Shown here in pieces: positions 1 to 6,440 of a stretch of 10,528 nucleotides of DNA. Position 1 is the stretch's first letter, and every line of letters begins with the position of its first letter. The DNA comes from an uncultured Litoreibacter sp. (GTDB lineage Bacteria; Pseudomonadota; Alphaproteobacteria; Rhodobacterales; Rhodobacteraceae), in the NCBI GenBank assembly GCA_937928335.1, contig CALFWN010000209.1, positions 1-10,528 on the forward strand. Reading direction: 5' to 3'. The notes beneath the pieces are model-generated. The model had not been told where the DNA came from, did not search any database, and saw only the letters and a list, made by a program, of their open reading frames with translations. The position numbers and the translations under genes are program-made.

Positions 1-1116
1 CCACGCCCCTTCAGATGTCACGCTTGTGGTTTCAAGTGTCTTGGAAGAAAGGACCTTACTCGTCATATCACTCTGCAACATGGTGGTTCCGGAAGTCTTC
101 AAAACTTTGACGAAAATCTTCCGGATGACGAAGCTCTTAAAAAAGAGTATAATGTCAATCGCAGACACATCCTTAAGCAACACGAAGAAACGGACTTTGG
201 AGGGGTTTACAATTTCCCCACAAATGACTTGAATGATCCCGACGAAATAAAACGACACCTGGATTATATCTACTCAAAAAGTGAAAAGTCATTTCGGATC
301 AATGTTGCTGCAGGGCTCATCTTACGTGACATCGCCAACAACGAAATGCGCTACTTCATACCGTACACAAACGAGTACGTTATGCCACAGCTAGAAACTA
401 TCACAAAGCCGTCTGACGTTGACCGAGTGGTGAGCAAACTTAAAAACATTGATATTCGAGAGCACGTAAACTCAATCAAGCCCAAAAGCTCTCTGAAACC
501 CTTTTTTGTCACAAACTTAGTGTATTATGTTTACAATACTAATTATCCTCTGGGGTGCGAAACATTACAAATACCGGATGTCATTAAGAAAAAACGTTCG
601 ATCCTTACGCTTCAAAAATTTCGGGGGGTTCAGTTTGATGACAATCTGTGCATATTCCGGTGCTTGTATTATTTCCGCCATAAAACGATATCATCAATTG
701 GAGTAAATGCGCTCTTCCACAACTGGTGTGACCACAAAAACATTGCCCCAAATGTTCAAAAATTCAAAGGGGTAAATTTAAAAGATCTTGTGGAATTTGA
801 GAATCTCTTCCATACAAACATCAACGTTTTTGAGATGGACCTTGTTACTGAGTTTGTAACACCCATTCACCTTTCACAAAAAAGAAACCCACAAACTATG
901 TACATGAATGTGTACAAAAACCACCTGTCACTAGTTACCAACTTTGCTGCATACGCAAAGCGATTCACATGCTCAAAATGTTCGCGTCATTTTGTTCGGT
1001 TGGACAACATGCGACGTCATCAAAAGTCGTGTTCTGATAACTTACGTTTTCGATACAAAGGCGGTTACAAAGAAAAACCTACCAATATCTTTGAAGACCT
1101 CAAGACTTTTGGTGTA
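1..1116 (+). CDS. Zinc-finger protein of a Polinton/adintovirus-like eukaryotic element, partial at both ends
   Basis: One frame is open from base 1 to beyond 1116 with no stop, and it has no start inside the window, so the protein is 5'-truncated. About 372 residues are visible. A C2H2 finger (C-X2-C-X12-H-X4-H) lies at residues 6-27 and a C2HC finger (C-X2-C-X12-H-X3-C) at about 324-344. Between them is DDNLCIFRC (about 213-221) and, roughly 90 residues later, NHLSLV (about 307-312). The D-x-N-x-C-x-F spacing followed by a late His recalls OTU-type cysteine proteases. The pattern K-x-F-R-I-N then R-Y-F at residues 97-120, the N-L-C-x-F-R-C block, the late finger and the tail F-R-Y-K-G-G-Y ending I-F-E-D-L match what I remember of proteins next to or fused to family B DNA polymerases in invertebrate Polinton-like elements. 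Codon use is AT-rich, unlike everything to the right. Non-bacterial origin is likely; the exact element type and the protease idea are inference. Confidence 0.6.
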
Positions 1117-1168
1117 CTTGCCCACAGACAAAGCAGTGGCCACACTGACGACAGAGGGTTCTACAACG
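1114..1168. other. Junction between eukaryote-like and bacterial DNA
   Basis: Left of about 1114 the frame-1 protein still follows its family pattern (I-F-E-D-L-K-T-F-G-V). Right after it the protein loses that pattern and the frame stops at 1227. From about 1165 the DNA becomes GC-rich, and frame 2 becomes the coding frame of a bacterial SH3 protein. No inverted repeats, target-site duplication or integrase-like sequence is visible at the join. The breakpoint cannot be fixed to a base without homologues. A chimeric assembly is the simplest explanation. Confidence 0.7.
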
Positions 1169-1648
1169 CCCGCCGCCCGAGAGCCGGAAACCGCAGAGGT
1201 TGCGCCGCTCCTGTTTCCCGAGGTTAACGTCGCCACGCTGGACGTCACCCCGATCACGCCGCTCCAGCCTGACCCCGCCCCGCTGGCAGAGCCTGAGGCC
1301 CGGCTGATCAATATCGCCGTCACCGCACAAGACGCCGCACAAGATACGGCGCAGGACACAGCCCTTTATACCGGGCTGGCCACGCAAAGCCTCCAGACCG
1401 GCACCCAACGCGCCACAGCCCCCGCAACGCCCTCCAATGGGGAGGGGGAAATCTGGACCGTCACCGGCAATACCGTGAACCTGCGGACCGAGGCCGGCAC
1501 CTTTGGCGCGGTGATCGGCCAGACCCGCCGCGGCGACAGCGCAGAGGTGATAGAGCTGCTCGACAATGGCTGGGCGCGGGTCTTCATCCTCGAAAGCGGG
1601 CTTGAGGCTTTCATGTCAGCAGACTTCCTGCGCCGCGAGCAGGGCTAA
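1133..1648 (+). CDS. SH3-domain (SH3_3-like) protein, 5'-truncated
   Basis: The frame is coding up to TAA at 1648, but its true N terminus is missing because the bacterial sequence begins inside the gene; the start given here is only approximate. The left part is a low-complexity Ala/Pro/Thr-rich linker containing L-F-P-E and three QD-x-A repeats. The C-terminal 60 residues (from about base 1448) form a bacterial SH3 repeat: V-T-G-N-T-V-N-L-R-T-E-A-G-T, then V-I-G-Q, then a G-W-A-R-V strand and a terminal S-A-D-F-L-R. Rhodobacteraceae proteins with this layout usually begin with a signal or membrane segment and are thought to act in the periplasm, perhaps binding cell-wall material. That N-terminal part is not in the window, so location and role are inference. 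The open frame extends left into the non-bacterial DNA as far as 944, but that stretch is an accidental fusion. Confidence 0.7.
   Translation, partial: AVATLTTEGSTTPAAREPETAEVAPLLFPEVNVATLDVTPITPLQPDPAPLAEPEARLINIAVTAQDAAQDTAQDTALYTGLATQSLQTGTQRATAPATPSNGEGEIWTVTGNTVNLRTEAGTFGAVIGQTRRGDSAEVIELLDNGWARVFILESGLEAFMSADFLRREQG
1328..1363 (+). repeat. Three 12-bp in-frame repeats coding QDxA
   Basis: Three consecutive 12-base units (1328-1339, 1340-1351, 1352-1363) encode QDAA, QDTA and QDTA in the linker of the SH3 protein. The units differ at several bases but keep the amino acids, so the repeat is visible mainly at the protein level. Confidence 0.75.
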
Positions 1649-1691
1649 GAACGGTTTTGCATCCCGGCCCCACTTCGCGTAGCCAAACTGC

Positions 1692-2522
1692 ATGACACAA
1701 AAATCCATTCTGATCACAGGCTGCTCTTCCGGCATCGGCTATGACGCGGCGCTCACCTTGAAAAACCGTGGCTGGCGGGTCTTTGCAACCTGCCGCGCGC
1801 AGGCCGATTGCGACAGGCTGCAGGGCGAGGGCTTTGAAAGCTTCGTGCTGGACTACACCGACCAGCCCAGCATGGAGGCCGCCTTGGCCACCTGTCTGGA
1901 ACGCACCGGCGGCACGTTGGATGCGCTGTTCAACAACGGCGCTTACGGCATTCCGGGCGCGGTCGAAGACCTGCCCACCGACGCGCTGCGCACCATTTTC
2001 GAGACCAATCTCTTTGGCTATCACGAGCTGACCCGGCTGGTGCTGCCGGTGATGCGTGCGCAGGGCCACGGCCGTATCCTGAACTGCTCCTCCGTTCTGG
2101 GCTTCGCGACGCTGCCCTGGCGCGGGGCCTATAACAGCACGAAATTCGCGATGGAGGGGCTGACCGACACCCTGCGCATCGAGATGCGCGACACCCCCAT
2201 CCATGTGGTGCTGATCGAGCCGGGCCCGATCACCTCGAAGATCCGGCAGAACTCGATCCCGCATTTCGAGAAATGGATCAACTGGCAGGCCTCCCCGCGC
2301 AAGGCGCATTACGAGGCAACGCTGATCGACCGGCTCTACAAGGATAACGGCCCCGACCCGTTCGAGCTGCCCGCCTCCGCTGTCAGCGCCAAGGTGGTGC
2401 ACGCGCTCGAAAGCGCCCGGCCCCGGCCCCGCTACTTCATCACGACGCCCACCTATATGATGGCCGCCCTGAAACGGCTGCTGCCAACCCGCGCAATGGA
2501 TGCGGTTCTGGCTAAAATTTGA
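1692..2522 (+). CDS. Short-chain dehydrogenase/reductase (SDR), classical type
   Basis: This 276-residue protein is a NAD(P)-dependent oxidoreductase with a single Rossmann domain. The cofactor motif TGCSSGIG is at residues 9-16. The usual NNAG motif appears as NNGA at 81-84, a variant I associate with this SDR subgroup. The catalytic set is N106, S134, Y147 and K151 in Y-N-S-T-K, followed by the E-P-G-P-I loop near 190. R35 after the second beta strand suggests NADP(H) over NAD(H), which is inference. The last 80 residues (substrate lid and C-terminal helix) are longer than in minimal 250-residue SDRs. The substrate cannot be told from sequence. The ATG at 1692 lies 43 bases after the SH3 gene; there is no strong Shine-Dalgarno sequence, but the glycine motif sits at the normal distance from this start. 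The next gene begins 69 bases downstream. Confidence 0.9.
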   Translation: MTQKSILITGCSSGIGYDAALTLKNRGWRVFATCRAQADCDRLQGEGFESFVLDYTDQPSMEAALATCLERTGGTLDALFNNGAYGIPGAVEDLPTDALRTIFETNLFGYHELTRLVLPVMRAQGHGRILNCSSVLGFATLPWRGAYNSTKFAMEGLTDTLRIEMRDTPIHVVLIEPGPITSKIRQNSIPHFEKWINWQASPRKAHYEATLIDRLYKDNGPDPFELPASAVSAKVVHALESARPRPRYFITTPTYMMAALKRLLPTRAMDAVLAKI

Positions 2523-2591
2523 CTCAACCATTCGCTTTTGCCCGCCATCCGGCTACATGCTGGCTATAGGTAAATTCAGGGATCGTTTCAC

Positions 2592-2801
2592 ATGGCCAAT
2601 GACCCGCTCTTTCTTATCGTGGCAGGCGCCTGTCTGGCGGTGCTGATCATCCTGCTGATCGGCATTGGCGGCTTCGCCAAGGGCGGTGACTTCAACCGCA
2701 AACACGCCAACCGCCTGATGCGCTACCGCATCTATGCGCAGGCTCTGGCCGTGCTGCTGATCCTTGCCTTTGTATTCATCCGTCGATTGGGAGGGTCCTG
2801 A
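2592..2801 (+). CDS. Twin transmembrane helix small protein, HIG1-like
   Basis: A 69-residue inner-membrane protein with two hydrophobic helices at about 6-28 and 48-64, joined by a polar, positively charged loop. The N-R-L-M-R-Y-R-I-Y-A-Q segment at 40-50 resembles the conserved core of HIG1 (hypoxia-induced gene 1) domains, which in mitochondria and some alphaproteobacteria associate with cytochrome c oxidase. Short versions beside the cobalamin adenosyltransferase gene are common in alphaproteobacteria, as far as I recall. A Shine-Dalgarno AGGGA at 2578-2582 lies nine bases before the ATG. Its stop is three bases before the next start, so it is almost certainly co-transcribed with that gene. 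A respiratory role is inference from the family. Confidence 0.8.
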   Translation: MANDPLFLIVAGACLAVLIILLIGIGGFAKGGDFNRKHANRLMRYRIYAQALAVLLILAFVFIRRLGGS

Positions 2802-2804
2802 CCC

Positions 2805-3377
2805 GTGGTTGTGCTGAACAAAATCTATACACGCACCGGCGATGCCGGGGAGACCGCGCTGGGCAATGGCAGCCGGGTCGCGAAACACGCGATGCGGGTC
2901 ACAGCCTACGGCACGGTGGATGAGACCAACGCCACCACCGGGCTGGCGCGGCTGCACGCCACAGGCCAGATGGACACCCAGCTTGCCGCCATCCAGAACG
3001 ACCTCTTTGATCTGGGCGCCGATCTCTGCCGCCCCGATATGGACAAAGACGCACAGGCCGAATACCCGCCCCTGCGCATGACCTCTGGTCAGGTAGACCG
3101 GCTTGAGGCCGAGATCGACGCAATGAATGACGCGCTGGAGCCCTTGCGGTCCTTCATCCTGCCCGGTGGCTCCGCGCTGGCCGCGCATCTGCACCTGTGC
3201 CGCACCGTATCACGCCGGGCGGAGCGGCTTTGCGTGGAGCTTGCCTCCACGGAAACCGTCAACGAGGCCGCCGTGAAATACCTCAACCGCCTCAGCGACT
3301 GGTTCTTCGTGGCCTCCCGCATCGCAAATAATGACGGCAAGGATGACGTGCTCTGGGTGCCCGGTGCCAACCGCTAG
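2805..3377 (+). CDS. Cob(I)yrinic acid a,c-diamide adenosyltransferase, PduO type
   Basis: This 190-residue enzyme transfers the 5'-deoxyadenosyl group of ATP to cob(I)alamin, making coenzyme B12 in the cytoplasm. The N-terminal ATP-binding loop T-R-T-G-D-A-G-E-T is at residues 9-17. Y-G-T-V-D-E is at 35-40, F-I-L-P-G-G at 117-122, R-T-V-S-R-R-A-E-R at 133-141 and the cobalamin-site region N-R-L-S-D-W-F-F at 161-168. All are hallmarks of the PduO/MMAB family, and the length is normal. The start is GTG at 2805, supported by GGGAGGG at 2789-2795 nine bases upstream and by the fit of the N terminus to the family. It follows the HIG1-like gene by three bases. The likely client in Rhodobacterales is methylmalonyl-CoA or ethylmalonyl-CoA mutase, neither of which is in this window. 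Confidence 0.93.
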   Translation: MVVLNKIYTRTGDAGETALGNGSRVAKHAMRVTAYGTVDETNATTGLARLHATGQMDTQLAAIQNDLFDLGADLCRPDMDKDAQAEYPPLRMTSGQVDRLEAEIDAMNDALEPLRSFILPGGSALAAHLHLCRTVSRRAERLCVELASTETVNEAAVKYLNRLSDWFFVASRIANNDGKDDVLWVPGANR

Positions 3378-3571
3378 GTGCCGCATGTCATCTCCCCGGC
3401 CTGTGTCACAAAAAACAACCTCTTCGTGAAAAAAATTGCCAAAATTTCACAAACGCGACGTCAGAATGACCGGCGCGTCGATTTTGACCTATTTTCCAGG
3501 TCCCCATTTCGTTATTTGACTCTGGAATTCATGCCGCCTCACTCTGGGGCAAAACTTTGGAGATAGCGCTG
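3378..3571 (+). promoter_or_regulatory. Likely etfBA promoter region with GTGAAA/TTTCAC dyad
   Basis: This 194-base gap before etfB is clearly AT-richer than its surroundings. It contains a perfect 6-bp dyad, GTGAAA at 3426-3431 and TTTCAC at 3445-3450, a geometry that would suit a dimeric regulator. A TTGACC hexamer at 3484-3489 and a TTGACT at 3516-3521 could be -35 elements, but no convincing -10 hexamer is found at 16-18 bases from either, so the exact promoter is not assigned. The Shine-Dalgarno GGAG at 3559-3562 lies nine bases before the etfB ATG. A promoter here is expected because the upstream operon ends at 3377. Confidence 0.4.
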
Positions 3572-4333
3572 ATGAAGGTCCTTGTACCCGTCAAACGTGT
3601 GATCGACTACAACGTCAAAGTCCGTGTGAAGGCGGATGGCAGCGGGGTTGATCTTGCGAATGTCAAAATGTCGATGAACCCGTTTGATGAAATTGCCGTC
3701 GAGCAGGCGATCCGCCTGAAAGAGGCCGGTGCCGCCGAGGAGGTCGTCGCGGTCTCTATCGGCGTGAAGCAAAATCAGGAAACCCTGCGCACCGCGCTGG
3801 CGATGGGCGCGGACCGCGCGATCCTGATCGTGGCCTCCGAGGATGTGCATAATGACATCGAGCCGCTGGCCGTGGCCAAGCTACTGAAAGCTGTCGTTGA
3901 TGAAGAGCAGCCCGGTCTGGTTGTCTGCGGCAAGCAGGCCATCGACAATGACATGAACGCCACCGGCCAGATGCTGGCCGCGCTGATGGGCTGGAGCCAG
4001 GCGACATTCGCCTCCGAGCTGAACATCGAAGGCGACAAGGCCGTCGTGACCCGCGAGGTCGATGGCGGTCTGCAAACGATCAAGGTCAACATGCCCACGG
4101 TCGTCACCGTAGATCTGCGCCTCAACGAGCCGCGCTACGCCTCGCTGCCCAACATCATGAAGGCCAAGAAAAAGCCCTTGGACGAGAAAACACCCGGCGA
4201 CTACGGCGTCGATACCGCGCCGCGCCTGAGCATTGCCAGCACCACCGAGCCCGAGGCCCGCAAGGCCGGCATCAAGGTGGGCTCGGTCGATGAGCTGGTC
4301 GAGAAACTCAAAGATGAAGCGGGGGTCCTGTAA
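3572..4333 (+). CDS. etfB: Electron transfer flavoprotein subunit beta
   Basis: This 253-residue subunit pairs with EtfA to carry electrons from acyl-CoA dehydrogenases to ETF:ubiquinone oxidoreductase. It begins [10 protein letters not shown], as in typical EtfB. The AMP-binding region includes [10 protein letters not shown]. The EtfB signature V-T-R-E-V-D-G-G ending in M-P-T-V-V-T is intact. The recognition loop L192-P-N-I-M-K, which docks onto partner dehydrogenases in human ETF, is conserved, so this is the housekeeping ETF and not a bifurcating type. The ATG at 3572 is chosen because GGAG lies nine bases upstream; an in-frame TTG at 3557 overlaps that ribosome site and is unlikely. The stop overlaps the etfA start by one base (TAATG), which indicates translational coupling. 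Confidence 0.96.
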   Translation: MKVLVPVKRVIDYNVKVRVKADGSGVDLANVKMSMNPFDEIAVEQAIRLKEAGAAEEVVAVSIGVKQNQETLRTALAMGADRAILIVASEDVHNDIEPLAVAKLLKAVVDEEQPGLVVCGKQAIDNDMNATGQMLAALMGWSQATFASELNIEGDKAVVTREVDGGLQTIKVNMPTVVTVDLRLNEPRYASLPNIMKAKKKPLDEKTPGDYGVDTAPRLSIASTTEPEARKAGIKVGSVDELVEKLKDEAGVL

Positions 4334-5259
4334 TGGCTGTACTTCTTTTGGCCGAGGTCAATGACGGCGAGCTGTCCGTCGATGCCACCGCATCCGCGGT
4401 GACCGCCGCAGGCCCCTTGGGCGACATCCATGTGCTGTGCATCGGAGCGACCTGCTCTGGCGCGGCCGACGAGGCTGCCAAGATCGCAGGCATCGCAAAA
4501 GTGCTATGCGCCGAAGACGCGATCTACGGCAAACGTCTGGCAGAGCCAGCCGCCGATCTGATCGTCTCTCTCGCAGGGGATTACGAGCATATCGTGGCCC
4601 CCGCGACGACAGATGCAAAAAACATCATGCCCCGCGTCGCGGCCCTGCTCGACGTGATGGTGATGACAGATGTCTCCGGCGTCGTGGACGGCGCGACATT
4701 CGAGCGCCCGATCTATGCCGGCAACGCCATCCAGACGGTCAAATCCGGGGACGCCAAGAAGGTCGTTTCCTTCCGGACCTCGTCTTTTGATGCGGCCGAT
4801 ATGTCCGGCTCCGCCTCCGTCGAGAAAATCGGCGCTGCGGGCAATCCGGGCCTGTCCGAATGGGTGGCCGATAAGGTCGCAGCCTCCGATCGCCCCGAGC
4901 TGACCTCTGCGGGCATCGTTGTCTCGGGTGGTCGCGGTGTCGGCTCCGAAGATGATTTTGCCATGATCGAGAAGCTGGCCGACAAGCTGGGCGCCGCCGT
5001 GGGCGCGTCGCGCGCGGCCGTCGACTCGGGCTATGCGCCCAATGACTGGCAGGTCGGTCAGACCGGCAAGGTTGTGGCCCCTGATCTCTATGTGGCGGTC
5101 GGCATTTCCGGTGCCATTCAGCACCTTGCGGGGATGAAGGATTCCAAGGTGATCGTCGCGATCAACAAGGATGAAGAGGCCCCGATCTTCCAGGTTGCCG
5201 ATTACGGGCTGGTCGCCGATCTGTTCGACGCGGTGCCGGAGCTGATCGAAAAGCTGTAG
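4333..5259 (+). CDS. etfA: Electron transfer flavoprotein subunit alpha
   Basis: This 308-residue FAD-binding subunit of the ETF heterodimer has the usual length. The N-terminal domain (about 1-190) is the subunit-interface alpha/beta fold. The C-terminal FAD domain starts with V-S-G-G-R-G-V-G-S (197-205), followed by G-A-S-R-A-A-V-D-S-G and Q-V-G-Q-T-G. It contains the ETF-alpha signature beginning at L252-Y253 (L-Y-V-A-V-G-I-S-G-A-I-Q-H) and reaching V-A-I-N. The I-F-Q-V-A-D-Y-G-L-V-A-D-L-F tail is also typical. Translation is probably coupled to etfB through the TAATG overlap. A strong intrinsic terminator follows 23 bases after the stop, closing a two-gene operon. With the nearby 3-hydroxybutyryl-CoA dehydrogenase it points to fatty-acid or short-chain acyl-CoA oxidation. 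Confidence 0.96.
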   Translation: MAVLLLAEVNDGELSVDATASAVTAAGPLGDIHVLCIGATCSGAADEAAKIAGIAKVLCAEDAIYGKRLAEPAADLIVSLAGDYEHIVAPATTDAKNIMPRVAALLDVMVMTDVSGVVDGATFERPIYAGNAIQTVKSGDAKKVVSFRTSSFDAADMSGSASVEKIGAAGNPGLSEWVADKVAASDRPELTSAGIVVSGGRGVGSEDDFAMIEKLADKLGAAVGASRAAVDSGYAPNDWQVGQTGKVVAPDLYVAVGISGAIQHLAGMKDSKVIVAINKDEEAPIFQVADYGLVADLFDAVPELIEKL

Positions 5260-5282
5260 GCGAGACAGCACAGATGTCCTGC

Positions 5283-5309
5283 AAAGGCTCCGCCCCGGCG
5301 GGGCCTTTT
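5283..5309 (+). terminator. Rho-independent terminator after etfA
   Basis: A 10-bp stem pairs 5283-5292 (AAAGGCTCCG) with 5299-5308 (CGGGGCCTTT), containing one G-U pair and a 6-base loop, and ends in TTTT. It lies just downstream of the etfA stop on the same strand. Confidence 0.85.
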
Positions 5310-5371
5310 CTATGACTATCCCTTTCTATGCCTGTCCCCTTCTATGCCTGTCCTCTTCTATGCCTGTCCCC
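5308..5371 (+). repeat. Four tandem 16-bp repeats
   Basis: Four head-to-tail 16-base units start at 5308, 5324, 5340 and 5356. Units 2 and 4 are identical (TTCTATGCCTGTCCCC), unit 3 differs at one base and unit 1 at four. The array begins at the T-run of the etfA terminator, so it probably grew by slippage or duplication from that point. It is non-coding as far as I can see. Confidence 0.9.
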
Positions 5372-5375
5372 GCCG

Positions 5376-5405
5376 GAAGGCTTGGCTGCTGAAGGCTTGG
5401 CTCCT
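5376..5405 (+). repeat. Two tandem 15-bp repeats
   Basis: GAAGGCTTGGCTGCT (5376-5390) is followed directly by GAAGGCTTGGCTCCT (5391-5405), one base different. It lies four bases beyond the 16-bp array. Confidence 0.85.
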
Positions 5406-5424
5406 GAACGCCGGGGTCTCACAG

Positions 5425-5452
5425 GCCTAGATATGAGGGCCTAGACATGAGG
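5425..5452 (-). repeat. Two tandem 14-bp repeats spanning the stop codon of the DUF6473-like gene
   Basis: GCCTAGATATGAGG (5425-5438) and GCCTAGACATGAGG (5439-5452) differ at one base. On the minus strand the second copy encodes the last residues (P-H-V) and TAG stop of the DUF6473-like protein. The first copy is an out-of-frame duplicate just past the stop. The 14-base unit breaks frame, so it does not extend the protein. Confidence 0.85.
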
Positions 5453-6268
5453 CTCCAGAACAGGCAACAGCTTTTCTGCCACATGCTCATGAACGGCGGG
5501 GCCGTACATCTCCTGCGCCATCGCGGTTTCAAGCTGCGGAAACAGCATCCCGACCGTGCCTCTGGCGCGCAGCTCCACAGGCACGACAATTTCGACATAG
5601 TGATGCACCTTGGCGCGCAGCGCCTCGATCATCCGGGCATCCACAAACAGCGGATCAAGACCCAGCTCAAGACCCACAGGCTCTGACGCGGGCGCCCGGT
5701 CCGCCACCCATAACAGCACCACCTTGCCCGAGATTTTGCTCAGCAGCAGCTCCATCCGGGCCAGCCAGGCGGCTTTCAATTCCTGTTCCACCACCGCAAA
5801 TTTGCTGGGCGAGACCGTCTTCAACGTCATCAGCAAATGCCGGGTAAAGGAAAACTCCGTGAAATCCACCTCGCGGAAAATCGTGCGCATCAGGGTAGAG
5901 GCTTTCAGAAAGCGGTCATTGCGGCGCGGATGGACCGAATAGAACCGGTTCGACATGTTATGCGCGCCCATCACCTGCACCACGGTCAGTTTTGCCTTGC
6001 TGCAAATCGGCAGCACGCTGCCATCCACCACAAACGCATCCACCCCGCTATTCACGGTGCCGAAATTGACGCAGGCCGTGCCGATGCGATCCTCGATCAG
6101 CGCTGTAAAGGGCTTGGGGACATATTTGCCATAGGTCTCCGTGCCGCCGACAAAGGCGATAAACGGTTTCTCCAGGTCGCGCTTGGGGCCCCGAAACAGC
6201 AGCCTCGAATAGCCGTAGCGGCATTGCTGGTAATCTATCGGGCTTTCGCCCGGTCTCTCAAAGGCCAT
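5441..6268 (-). CDS. DUF6473-like conserved Rhodobacterales protein
   Basis: A 275-residue protein of unknown function, without a clear signal peptide or membrane segment. It fits a family common in Rhodobacteraceae that I recall as DUF6473. Recognisable blocks are C-R-Y-G and L-L-F-R-G-P near 16-28, F-V-G-G-T-E-T-Y-G-K-Y (39-49), C-V-N-F-G-T-V-N-S-G (66-75), V-M-G-A-H-N-M-S-N-R-F-Y (99-110), H-P-R-R-N-D-R-F (113-120) and V-D-F-T-E-F (134-139). The order G-G-x-x-T-Y-G, then N-x-G-x-x-N-x-G, then G-x-x-N recalls blocks of SGNH-type hydrolases, with Thr where the nucleophile Ser would be; this is a guess about fold, not activity. GAGGTG lies about six bases before the ATG on the minus strand, a good ribosome site. 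It is a single-gene unit divergent from the 3-hydroxybutyryl-CoA dehydrogenase gene. Confidence 0.75.
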   Translation of the reverse strand: MAFERPGESPIDYQQCRYGYSRLLFRGPKRDLEKPFIAFVGGTETYGKYVPKPFTALIEDRIGTACVNFGTVNSGVDAFVVDGSVLPICSKAKLTVVQVMGAHNMSNRFYSVHPRRNDRFLKASTLMRTIFREVDFTEFSFTRHLLMTLKTVSPSKFAVVEQELKAAWLARMELLLSKISGKVVLLWVADRAPASEPVGLELGLDPLFVDARMIEALRAKVHHYVEIVVPVELRARGTVGMLFPQLETAMAQEMYGPAVHEHVAEKLLPVLEPHV

Positions 6269-6440
6269 TTGCCCACCTCATACGACTCACACAAACACTC
6301 TGCCCCGCCAGCCGTTTCCAAATGGCTAAACCCCCAGTTTTCCAAAAATTTTAAGTTCCCGCTGGCTCTTGTATCGCGCCCGCCCGACACCCTATCCTGC
6401 GCCCAGACACCCGTTGGAAATGAACGCAAAGGCCGCTCTC
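6269..6440. promoter_or_regulatory. Divergent promoter region with an imperfect palindrome
   Basis: These 172 bases separate two genes transcribed away from each other and must hold both promoters. At 6310-6327 lies AGCCGTTTCCAAATGGCT, two 8-base half-sites with one mismatch and a 2-base spacer, a possible operator. It is followed by an AT-rich run (about 6337-6357) unlike the flanking sequence. I could not assign -35/-10 pairs with confidence. Confidence 0.4.

Noticed and set aside
26..232. Plus-strand 68-residue open frame in a second frame at the left edge
   Set aside because: The other forward frame encodes a clear C2H2 zinc finger continuous with the long protein, so this one is a shadow.
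1114..1168. Transposon end with terminal repeats at the foreign/bacterial join
   Set aside because: No terminal inverted repeat or duplicated target site could be seen, and the only gene at the join is simply cut off.
1611..2531. Minus-strand 306-residue open frame
   Set aside because: It lies opposite the SDR gene, whose motifs are complete; the open frame is a GC-bias shadow.
3557..3571. Extended TTG start for etfB
   Set aside because: It overlaps the Shine-Dalgarno GGAG and adds five residues before the typical M-K-V-L-V-P-V-K start.
4504..5271. Minus-strand 255-residue open frame
   Set aside because: It is antisense to etfA, which carries the full ETF-alpha signature.
5308..5371. CRISPR-like array
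   Set aside because: The 16-bp units are directly adjacent without spacers, so this is a simple tandem repeat.
6369..6440. Upstream starts for 3-hydroxybutyryl-CoA dehydrogenase
   Set aside because: They would add up to 24 residues before the standard N-terminal Rossmann strand, and the encoded residues look non-coding.
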